A stretch of 64,000 nucleotides of DNA, from positions 1 to 64,000 of the forward strand of contig JBJOMN010000035.1 in assembly GCA_046052345.1 (NCBI GenBank). Direction: 5' to 3'. The stretch comes from Pollutiaquabacter sp046052345. Lineage in GTDB: Bacteria; Bacteroidota; Bacteroidia; AKYH767-A; 2013-40CM-41-45. Position 1 is the stretch's first letter. The number at the start of each line of letters is the position of its first letter. Position numbers and translations under genes: made by a program. Below, piece after piece: positions 43,768 through 50,626 of the stretch. The notes under the pieces were generated by a model that did no database searches, was not told the DNA's origin, and was given only the letters and a program-made list of their open reading frames with translations.

Positions 43768-44667
43768 TCAACGACTGCCGTTGACCATTTTCAGCAATTG
43801 TTGTGCAACGTGCCGCTTGAACGGCGCTGAACCGTTCACTTTCACTTCACCGTAAAAGCCGAGTACGAAACGCGTCACCGGCTTCAGGTCGTACACGTTG
43901 GTCCGGAAACGATAATTGCGTTTCTCCTTTTTTATGAGAGGTGCGGTCTGAGGATACTCTTCTTTTAAAATGACCGACGCCCGAAGTGAAAGCGAAAGAT
44001 CAATCGCGTGACTAGTTCCGTTGTCGGAGAAGCCGAATACGTCGGGAGGCGAAAAACGGTGCTTGCGTGTGTAACGATGCTCTTTTTTCGATACGGAGAC
44101 GTTCGTGATACGTTCCAGGTTGAAATACTTGTTCTTACCGGTGGCTACTTCGTAAGCGGCGAGGCTTTGATAGTTTTCCGTGAAGCGGATCGGCTCCACC
44201 AGTCGGTCGCTGATCTCGTTGGAGTTGGCGGAGTGATATTGCTTCAGCACCACCTGCTTTTTCAAACGTATCGCTTCCGAGAGCTGACGGACCATGGTTC
44301 CCAGCCGTGCGCGGAGCAGAAGCGTACTGCCCACTTCTATATCGGAATTGACATACAACTTCTGAAGGACGCTGTCCGACAGCTTGCTTTTTCGTCCCGA
44401 ACTGACCACAAGATCGCGGACGAAGCGGGCTTCTTCGCTGCTGAAGACCAGTTCCGGCTTCCCCGATCCTCCCGGATCGATAGAGACGCGGTTTTCCGCA
44501 TCCCGGTGTATGACAAAACCGACAGCTTCCAGCAGGTCCAGATAGCGGTAAACGGTCCGTTCGCTGCTGTCCAATACACCTTTAAGCTGGTAAATCGATT
44601 TCGGCGGGCCGGATTTCAAGAGCGAAATCAACTGAAGAACCCTCAGGATTTTGTGCTGGTTGAGCAT
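43768..44667 (-). CDS. WYL-domain transcriptional regulator with N-terminal HTH
   Basis: 299 residues from the ATG at 44667; the open frame extends further upstream without similarity. The N-terminal winged helix (MLNQHKILRVLQLISLLKSGPPKSIYQLKGVLDSSERTVYRYLDLLEAVGFVI) is of the HTH_11/DeoR-like kind. The WYL region (about 140-215, LVEPIRFTENYQSLAAYEVATGKNKYFNLERITNVSVSKK) has the family layout, though the WYL triplet itself is replaced. WYL domains sense nucleic acids or small ligands. It is divergent from a TolC/HlyD efflux pair and may control it (inference). Confidence 0.85.
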   Translation of the reverse strand: MLNQHKILRVLQLISLLKSGPPKSIYQLKGVLDSSERTVYRYLDLLEAVGFVIHRDAENRVSIDPGGSGKPELVFSSEEARFVRDLVVSSGRKSKLSDSVLQKLYVNSDIEVGSTLLLRARLGTMVRQLSEAIRLKKQVVLKQYHSANSNEISDRLVEPIRFTENYQSLAAYEVATGKNKYFNLERITNVSVSKKEHRYTRKHRFSPPDVFGFSDNGTSHAIDLSLSLRASVILKEEYPQTAPLIKKEKRNYRFRTNVYDLKPVTRFVLGFYGEVKVNGSAPFKRHVAQQLLKMVNGSR

Positions 44668-44688
44668 GATAAAAAGATAAAAGTCCCA

Positions 44689-44720
44689 AAAAGATACGAT
44701 TTTCCTCCGATTGACCCAAG
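44689..44720 (-). promoter_or_regulatory. Promoter of the WYL regulator gene
   Basis: On the minus strand, CTTG (44720-44717), 20 bp, then TATCTTTT (44696-44689), one mismatch to TAnnTTTG. It lies 21 bp before the ATG at 44667. Confidence 0.45.
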
Positions 44721-44803
44721 TTGTCAAAAACGCATCGCATATTTGACAGCAATTAAAGTTTTTATTAATCCATCGATAGGCTCCAACCTGGATGGTATTC
44801 AGT

Positions 44804-44847
44804 CACCCGCTTATGTCCGCTATGGCATGGCGGGTGCTTTTCTTTCA
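44804..44847 (+). terminator. Orphan hairpin with T-rich tail in a divergent intergenic region
   Basis: CACCCGC (44804-44810) pairs with GCGGGTG (44830-44836); an inner ATG/CAT extension is possible. CTTTTCTTTC follows. No plus-strand gene ends upstream, so it may end a small RNA or be a chance structure. Confidence 0.3.
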
Positions 44848-44895
44848 TCCGGTTGTTCAAGCGTATCCGGTAGGTTGCAGACCGACAGGCCAAAG

Positions 44896-44927
44896 GTTTC
44901 TGCATCAGCGGATTTTGACTAATTTTG
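44896..44927 (+). promoter_or_regulatory. Promoter of the TolC-family gene, near-leaderless
   Basis: TTTC ending at 44900, a 19-bp spacer, then TAATTTTG at 44920-44927, an exact TAnnTTTG. The ATG at 44935 follows 7 bp later. Confidence 0.55.
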
Positions 44928-44934
44928 AGGTCAG

Positions 44935-46371
44935 ATGACCGCTTCGAGGCGATTTTATTCATTGACTTTAATGCTGGCCGGTTGGGCTATAAGCTCGTCC
45001 GCCCAGTCTTCGTGGAACCTGCAGAGGTGTCTTGATTATGCATTGGAGCACAACCTGCAAGTGAAACAGTCCGAACTTTCCGTGGAGCAGAGCCGGATTT
45101 CCCGTGAAGAGAGCTATGCATCCTTTTTTCCTTCCGTAAACGGACAGGCTTCCAGCAATGTCTACTTCGGTCGTTTCGTAGATCCCTACACGAACCTTTT
45201 CACGACTTCCGAAGTGCGTTCTACCAATCTTGGTTTGAATGCCTCCATGGCCCTGTTCCAGGGACTTCAATTACAGCATCAACTCAGCCGAAGCCGCCTC
45301 GATTACATGGCCTCCCGGTTTGAGCTGGAAAAGGTCCGCAACGATATTTCCCTGAATGTCGTCGCTGCGTATCTGCAGGTGCTCTACAACCAGGATGTCT
45401 ATGACGTGCTGGCAGGTCGTGTGCAGGCCACTGTCGACCAGCGTAACCGGATGAAGCGGATGTATGAACTGGGAACCATCTCCAAAGGTAACTACCTGGA
45501 GCTCGATGCTCAGGTCGCGAGCGATAGCGCCTCGTTGGTCGCAGGCAAGGCGCAAGTCGACCAGTCAGTGCTTTCATTGGCACAACTGCTGGAGCTGGAC
45601 AGTGTGTCCGACTTCCGCGTCGACAGACCCTCGGTAGATCTTGTTCCGGAACTCCCGTCGCTTCTGGATCCTGATGCGGTCTACGGAGCGGCTCTGAAAA
45701 CCCAGCCGGAAATAAAAGGAAGCGAGTTCCGCAGAATGGCTTCCGAGAAAGGCCTCTCCGTTGCCAAAGGCGCACGATATCCCCGATTGTTCATAGCCGG
45801 TAACGTAAACACCAATTATTCCTCCTCCAACCAGAACGTAACAGTCGATTTCCCGGGAACTTTCACCAGTACACCCACGGGATACACCTCCTCGGGAGAT
45901 ACGGTTTTTACTATTTCCCCTGATGTCATACGCCGTTTCGAGAAGGTTCCACTCATGGATCAGTTCGAGAATAACCGTGGTTCAGGGGTTGCAGTCTCGT
46001 TACAGATCCCGCTGTTTAACAATTGGAACGTTCGCAGCAATGTGGCCAGGACCAAAGTCGCTTTCGAACAATCCCGCCTGAACGAGGAGATTGTCCGCAA
46101 CAACCTGTATAAGAGTGTGCAACAAGCCGTTCTTGATGCAGTGTCCGCGCGTCGCAAATTCGAAGCGGGCACACGCAGCGTTGAAAGTCTCCGTGAAGCC
46201 GCACAATTCAGCCGTCAGCGTTTCGAGCTCGGCCTGATCAACAGTTATGAATACGCCCTTTCGGTGAATAACCTCGCACGCGGCGAGGCGGACCGACTTC
46301 AGGCGAAGTACGACTATCTTTTCCGGTTGAAATTGCTGGACTTCTACCAGGGCAAACCGTTAACATTCTAA
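44935..46371 (+). CDS. TolC-family outer membrane efflux protein
   Basis: 478 residues. The signal peptide ends near SSAQ (about residue 24), followed by SWNLQRCLDYALEHNLQVKQSELSVEQSRISREESYASFFPSV, the standard opening of outer membrane efflux proteins. Two long coiled-coil repeats follow, separated by strand segments (SLGLNASMALFQGLQLQHQLSRSRLDY in the first half, SGVAVSLQIPLFNNWNVRSNVARTKV in the second). It forms a trimeric outer-membrane channel for export. The periplasmic adaptor is encoded 6 bp downstream. No inner-membrane transporter gene is adjacent, so the pump partner must be elsewhere. Confidence 0.92.
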   Translation: MTASRRFYSLTLMLAGWAISSSAQSSWNLQRCLDYALEHNLQVKQSELSVEQSRISREESYASFFPSVNGQASSNVYFGRFVDPYTNLFTTSEVRSTNLGLNASMALFQGLQLQHQLSRSRLDYMASRFELEKVRNDISLNVVAAYLQVLYNQDVYDVLAGRVQATVDQRNRMKRMYELGTISKGNYLELDAQVASDSASLVAGKAQVDQSVLSLAQLLELDSVSDFRVDRPSVDLVPELPSLLDPDAVYGAALKTQPEIKGSEFRRMASEKGLSVAKGARYPRLFIAGNVNTNYSSSNQNVTVDFPGTFTSTPTGYTSSGDTVFTISPDVIRRFEKVPLMDQFENNRGSGVAVSLQIPLFNNWNVRSNVARTKVAFEQSRLNEEIVRNNLYKSVQQAVLDAVSARRKFEAGTRSVESLREAAQFSRQRFELGLINSYEYALSVNNLARGEADRLQAKYDYLFRLKLLDFYQGKPLTF

Positions 46372-46377
46372 TCCTGC

Positions 46378-47736
46378 ATGAAACGAAAATCCAAACTCCT
46401 GAAATGGCTGGTGATCACCGTCGTCGGTCTCATGGTAATTGCTTTCATTGCGCGAAAGGCAGGATGGATCGGTGGCAAGGACCGGCAAAAGGTTTCCGTC
46501 GAGGCTTCTGCTGCTCGTTCCATCACCGAGATCGTGACTGCCAGCGGAAAGATCCAGCCGGAGACGCAGGTGAAGATATCCCCCGATGTTTCCGGAGAGA
46601 TCGTGGAACTGCGCGTAAAGGAAGGTGACCGTGTGGTGAAAGGACAGCTGCTGCTGAGGATATTGCCGGACATCTACCAATCGTATGTCGAACGGGCAGA
46701 AGCGGCGGTCAATTCCTCCAAAGCCAATCTGGAGAATTCGAAGTCGCGTGAAATCCAGGCAACCTCACAGTTGTCACGCGCTAAAGCCAATTACGAGCGG
46801 AACAAACAGTTGTTCGAAGAGAAGCTTATTTCCGCCAACGAATGGGAACAGGTCAAATCCGCCTACGAAGTCGCCGTAGCGGAAGTGGATGCGGCCCGTC
46901 AATCCGTTGCAGCTTCCAATTTCGGCGTACGCAGTGCCGAAGCTTCTCTCAAGGAGTCTAACGATAATCTCCGCAAGACTTCCATCTTCGCGCCGGTCGA
47001 CGGCACGGTTTCCAAACTGAACGTCGAGCTGGGGGAGAGGGTGGTCGGAACTTCTCAGATGGCAGGAACGGAGATGATGATTCTTGCCGACCTGAAGGAG
47101 ATGGAGGTGGATGTGGATGTGAACGAGAACGATATCGTACGTGTGAATACGGGAGATACGGCCAACATCGAGGTGGACGCATATCTCGGAAAGAAATTCA
47201 AGGGGGTCGTGACCGAGGTTGCAAATTCCGCAAACGTCGTCGGAACAAGTGCGGAGCAGGTGACCAACTTCGTGGTGAAGATCCGCATCCTGCGCGAATC
47301 CTATTCCCATCTGGTGGATTCGCTCCATCCAGACAGAAGCGTCTTCCATCCCGGCATGTCCGCCTCTGTCGATATCATGACGCGCAATGCGCAAGGTGCC
47401 TTGTCCGTTCCCATCCAGGCCGTAACCACACGCGATACCCCCTCTGGTGTGTCCCGTGAAAAAGGCGATGGTGCTACCGTCATCGCTACGACAGGCGCAC
47501 AATCCCAGGAGAAGAAAGAGATCGAATGTGTGTTCGTGGTAGACAACGGCGTCGTACAGCTCCGCCCGGTCGAAACGGGGATTCAGGACAACACATATAT
47601 TCAGGTATTGAGTGGTCTGAAAGCAGGGGAACAGGTAGTGGCGGGTCCATACAGCGCCATTTCCCGGATACTGAAGGATAAAGACCAAGTGGAGGTTGTT
47701 CCCAAGGAGGAACTGTATAATGGCAACGGCCGATGA
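46378..47736 (+). CDS. HlyD/RND-type periplasmic adaptor (membrane fusion protein)
   Basis: 452 residues with an N-terminal anchor helix (LLKWLVITVVGLMVIAFIA). The biotinyl-lipoyl-like half (VTASGKIQPETQVKISPDVSGEIVELRVKEGDRVVKGQLLLRI) leads into a coiled-coil hairpin (about 100-190) rich in Ala/Glu/Lys/Asn, then the second half-motif TSIFAPVDGTVSKLNVELGERVVGT and a beta-barrel and C-terminal domain. It bridges an inner-membrane transporter to the TolC-like channel. The similarity is closest to MacA-like adaptors, but the ABC permease is absent from the window. Its stop overlaps the tsaB start (ATGA). Confidence 0.92.
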   Translation: MKRKSKLLKWLVITVVGLMVIAFIARKAGWIGGKDRQKVSVEASAARSITEIVTASGKIQPETQVKISPDVSGEIVELRVKEGDRVVKGQLLLRILPDIYQSYVERAEAAVNSSKANLENSKSREIQATSQLSRAKANYERNKQLFEEKLISANEWEQVKSAYEVAVAEVDAARQSVAASNFGVRSAEASLKESNDNLRKTSIFAPVDGTVSKLNVELGERVVGTSQMAGTEMMILADLKEMEVDVDVNENDIVRVNTGDTANIEVDAYLGKKFKGVVTEVANSANVVGTSAEQVTNFVVKIRILRESYSHLVDSLHPDRSVFHPGMSASVDIMTRNAQGALSVPIQAVTTRDTPSGVSREKGDGATVIATTGAQSQEKKEIECVFVVDNGVVQLRPVETGIQDNTYIQVLSGLKAGEQVVAGPYSAISRILKDKDQVEVVPKEELYNGNGR

Positions 47737-48452
47737 GCGATGCTCCTTTACTGCTTTGCATAGAAACTGCGACTGCTGTCTGTTCTGCGGCGTTGTTCAG
47801 AGGAACGGAATGTATTTCGCTGCGGGAACATTCCGAAGGAATGGCCCATGCTGAAAAACTGACAGTCCTCATCCGGGAGATGCTGGACGAAAAACAGTTG
47901 GCTGTATCCGATCTTTCTGCTGTGGCCGTCAGCGGCGGACCGGGTTCCTATACAGGATTGAGGATCGGTGTAAGCACCGCAAAGGGGTTGTGCTTCGCTG
48001 CCGACCGGCCGCTCATCGCGATTCCGACCCTTCAATCGATGGCCGCCGGTGTGCTCCCCGGACTCCGGAAGGCCGGGCATTCCGGAGATGTCCTCCTGTG
48101 TCCTATGCTGGATGCCCGGCGCATGGAAGTCTATACGGCTCTCTTCGACGTCGACGGCCGTGAAGTCGATTCCGTCTCTGCCAAGATGGTTCAGGAAGGT
48201 GTTTTTGATGACAGGCTCAATGCCGGTCAAGTGTTCTTCTTCGGTGACGGAATGCCCAAGTGCAGAAGTATCCTTGCAACACATGCCAACGCCAGGTTTG
48301 CAGACGATTACCGGATATCCGCAGTTGATATGATACAGCCGGCAATGAAGGCCTTCACAACAGCCGACTTCCGGGAGAACGGACTTTACGAGCCCTTTTA
48401 CTTTAAAGAGTTCGTAGCCGGCAAAGGTTCCGTTTCGCCGGTCGCCGGCTGA
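47733..48452 (+). CDS. tsaB: tRNA threonylcarbamoyladenosine complex subunit TsaB
   Basis: 239 residues. TsaB is the dimerisation partner of TsaD in making t6A37 of ANN-decoding tRNAs. LLCIETATAVCSAALF, HAEKLTVLIREML and VAVSGGPGSYTGLRIGVSTAKGLCFAADRPLIAIPTLQSMA are family signatures of the ASKHA fold, without the metal site of TsaD. It is coupled to the adaptor gene by a 4-bp overlap although the functions are unrelated. Its last 55 bp overlap a convergent regulator gene on the other strand. Confidence 0.93.
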   Translation: MSDAPLLLCIETATAVCSAALFRGTECISLREHSEGMAHAEKLTVLIREMLDEKQLAVSDLSAVAVSGGPGSYTGLRIGVSTAKGLCFAADRPLIAIPTLQSMAAGVLPGLRKAGHSGDVLLCPMLDARRMEVYTALFDVDGREVDSVSAKMVQEGVFDDRLNAGQVFFFGDGMPKCRSILATHANARFADDYRISAVDMIQPAMKAFTTADFRENGLYEPFYFKEFVAGKGSVSPVAG

Positions 48453-49126
48453 GCATCGATTTTCCTTCGCACTGCCGCATAAAGTTCAAAGAAATTCTTG
48501 TGTCCGGTCCGCTGGTAAAGCCGGAAGAACAGTTTGTCGACCGTCTTTTTGCTCACACAGAGTTCCTGGGCGATTTCAAAGGCGGACCTTCCTTCTGCTC
48601 TCATCCCTACCGCTTTCGTTTCTCTTTCCGTGAGGATCGTCTCGCTTCCGCGACAGGTGATGATCCTGTTTTTCCTCAGGCCGTAAAGCAGCGCCTCACC
48701 GAGCAGATGGTTGTGGTGTCTGCCGGAGGCCAGACATTCTTTGACCGCCGATGCCGTCTCCTCCGGGGTGTAGAATTCTGGAAGAATGGCGCAGACACCG
48801 TGATTGACCAGCTTCAGCGCCGTTTCCGGCGGAAGGGAGGTCCCCGGAATCCACCCGATGATCGGACCTTCGTAGCCTTGCTTCAGCAGTCGTCGCAGCA
48901 AGGGAAGCTCCCAGTCACGCATCGGGTCTAGACATAGCAGGATGGCCGTATGCTCACAGTGACTGCCGAACAACCGGTCCGTATCGACCAGGACGTGGCG
49001 CAGCCCCGATGGTGCGATGAGTCGAAGTATCCATTCGGTGGTCCTGGGATGAATATCGATGATGGCTAGCATGGACTGTTCCATTCCGACGGCAAGGTAC
49101 GTCACCGGTAACGGGGACTTGTACAT
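48398..49126 (-). CDS. Orphan LuxR-type regulator with degenerate receiver domain
   Basis: 242 residues; the ATG at 49084 (MEQSMLAIIDIHPRTTEW) is an alternative start. The C-terminal HTH is clear at about 165-220 (LTERETKAVGMRAEGRSAFEIAQELCVSKKTVDKLFFRLYQRTGH). The N-terminal part looks like a receiver fold (AILLCLDPMRDWELPLLRRLL, GPIIGWIPGTSLPPETALKLVNHGVCAILPEFYTPEETASAVKECL), but the usual acidic pocket and the Lys after beta-5 are not recognisable, so phosphorylation is uncertain. No histidine kinase is adjacent. It converges on and overlaps tsaB. It could regulate the two unknown envelope genes at 49345-50531 (inference). Confidence 0.8.
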   Translation of the reverse strand: MYKSPLPVTYLAVGMEQSMLAIIDIHPRTTEWILRLIAPSGLRHVLVDTDRLFGSHCEHTAILLCLDPMRDWELPLLRRLLKQGYEGPIIGWIPGTSLPPETALKLVNHGVCAILPEFYTPEETASAVKECLASGRHHNHLLGEALLYGLRKNRIITCRGSETILTERETKAVGMRAEGRSAFEIAQELCVSKKTVDKLFFRLYQRTGHKNFFELYAAVRRKIDAQPATGETEPLPATNSLK

Positions 49127-49344
49127 TCTTTGCGGTTGAAAATGCGATGTGATGCTATTCTCCTCATTGAAGCAAACAATACAGCCATCAAAACGATTCG
49201 CCCCGCTTTGTAGTGCTGACTTCCGCTTCTGCCCGAAGGGGCCCGGTATTTTTGTGATGTTGATTGTTCGTATTTCCGGTCTTCAATCAATTTTAGTTTC
49301 GTCCGGCCTAATGTTTTAAAATCTATCATCAAAAACAACAAATC

Positions 49345-49797
49345 ATGAGAAAGAAAAAACTGTTGACTGTTATCCTGCTTGCAGCAGGAATGGGATTCTC
49401 TCATTCCTCGAGTGCCATCAAGATCACCTTCGGAACAAAATGTCGTCCGGATAATAACGGAGGATGTGCCGGCGACCGTGGAATCTGTGTCATCATTGAG
49501 ATCAGAAATGCCGAACACCTGGAGCGCTCCTCCGATCCTTCAACCTTGTTGGGTGACGATATGGCTTATGCGGATCTGACGCGTATCGACGAAAATCGTT
49601 TCAGGCTGGATATACTTTCACAGAGAAGCGATGTTCCTCTGGGTCCGATCTTCACTGTGGAGCAACCTGTTGAGCTACGCGGAGACCTTCCGGGTCGTTT
49701 CGGTGTGCAGTCATTGGTGATACGTCCGGGTCAGTACCAGGTAGACTATTCGCGAGGCATGTACGGATCGGTTGTACTGCAGGTCGCTGTTCGATGA
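49345..49797 (+). CDS. Small secreted protein of unknown function
   Basis: 150 residues. A signal peptide (MRKKKLLTVILLAAGMGFSHSSSA) is followed by KITFGTKCRPDNNGGCAGDRGICVIIEI, a Gly/Cys-rich segment with three cysteines within about 17 residues, and then a beta-rich domain (FRLDILSQRSDVPLGPIFTVEQPVEL ... GQYQVDYSRGMYGSVVLQVAV). I do not recognise a named family. It is probably periplasmic or surface-exposed. It overlaps the next frame by ATGA, suggesting that the two envelope proteins are made together. Confidence 0.7.
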   Translation: MRKKKLLTVILLAAGMGFSHSSSAIKITFGTKCRPDNNGGCAGDRGICVIIEIRNAEHLERSSDPSTLLGDDMAYADLTRIDENRFRLDILSQRSDVPLGPIFTVEQPVELRGDLPGRFGVQSLVIRPGQYQVDYSRGMYGSVVLQVAVR

Positions 49798-50531
49798 AAA
49801 AGTGTAAGGATGTGATGCGGGTGCCGGCGGCAGATACGACGGAGGTCTTTTGTCGCCGTTGCAAGAGACGCAGCCGACCGGTGCCCGCTCACCATCCGCA
49901 AGGGGCTGAAACTATAGTATCAAAGCTGATGATCTCGTTGTTTCTGGTCTCCGCCTTGGGAGGTTGCAGGATCGAGTTCCTTCCAACGCGAGGTACGGAC
50001 GACGGCTTCAGCAGGTTGTCCGAGACGGAGCGGAGCTATTTGCTTCCGACCGCGGAGCGGGACCGCTTAGGTGGTTTTGCTCCGGCGGGCAGGGACCGTT
50101 TCGTGGAACTTACGGCCCGACAGTTCTTACGTGAGGCAGAGGATTCAGCCTATACGTGGTTGATGATCGGTGCTGCATGGTGCCCTCACGTTCAATCGGA
50201 CTTATCCCTGATGGCGAAATCGGATGTTTTCCTGCGAGATGTTCACGTCCGTCCCATAGCGCTGTATCGAACCTATGACATAGCCTATCTGAGGCGGAAG
50301 TGTCGAGAATATAATCTTGGATGCACGGTAGGGTTCATTCCTGCATCCGTATATGGCACGGATGAATCTGAAAAGCAGATCAGGTTTTTGGAGGAATTGA
50401 CGGGACGGCAATGTACGGATGCAGTGCCCTACCATCTGCTGCTGGACCGATATGGTAATGTACTTGCAGAACGCACGGGCGCTGTAAGGGACCTTCGGGA
50501 ATTCCTGCGCGAAGCCATAGATCCGGATTGA
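49794..50531 (+). CDS. Putative lipoprotein with thioredoxin-like WCPH site
   Basis: 245 residues from the ATG at 49794, which overlaps the upstream stop. The ATG at 49929 is a better start for the mature protein: it begins MISLFLVSALGGC, a lipoprotein signal with lipobox cysteine, giving 200 residues. The longer form would put a Cys/Arg-rich stretch (FCRRCKRRSR) before the signal. A segment WLMIGAAWCPHVQSDL resembles a thioredoxin-fold active site with a single cysteine, and VPYHLLLDRYGNVLAERTG resembles the later strands of that fold. Function unknown; an envelope thiol or peroxide-related role is only a guess. Confidence 0.65.
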   Translation: MKKCKDVMRVPAADTTEVFCRRCKRRSRPVPAHHPQGAETIVSKLMISLFLVSALGGCRIEFLPTRGTDDGFSRLSETERSYLLPTAERDRLGGFAPAGRDRFVELTARQFLREAEDSAYTWLMIGAAWCPHVQSDLSLMAKSDVFLRDVHVRPIALYRTYDIAYLRRKCREYNLGCTVGFIPASVYGTDESEKQIRFLEELTGRQCTDAVPYHLLLDRYGNVLAERTGAVRDLREFLREAIDPD

Positions 50532-50541
50532 AGGAAAGTCA

Positions 50542-50604
50542 GCACTCCGCACCTCGCACCTCGCATCTCGCACCTCGCATTTCGCCCCTCGCACCCCGCA
50601 GCTC
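50542..50604. repeat. Heptanucleotide tandem repeat, non-coding (GCACCTC type)
   Basis: Nine 7-nt units in register, mostly GCACCTC with variants GCATCTC, GCATTTC, GCCCCTC, GCACCCC and GCAGCTC. It fills the space between two convergent genes (stops at 50531 and 50627). It shares the 7-nt period, but not the sequence, of the coding array at 42347-42946. Confidence 0.9.
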
Positions 50605-50626
50605 ACTTTTGAGACACTTAATAATC

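Noticed and set aside
46774..47688. 304-residue minus-strand open frame rich in His and Asp
   Set aside because: Antisense to the HlyD-type adaptor gene; no motif.
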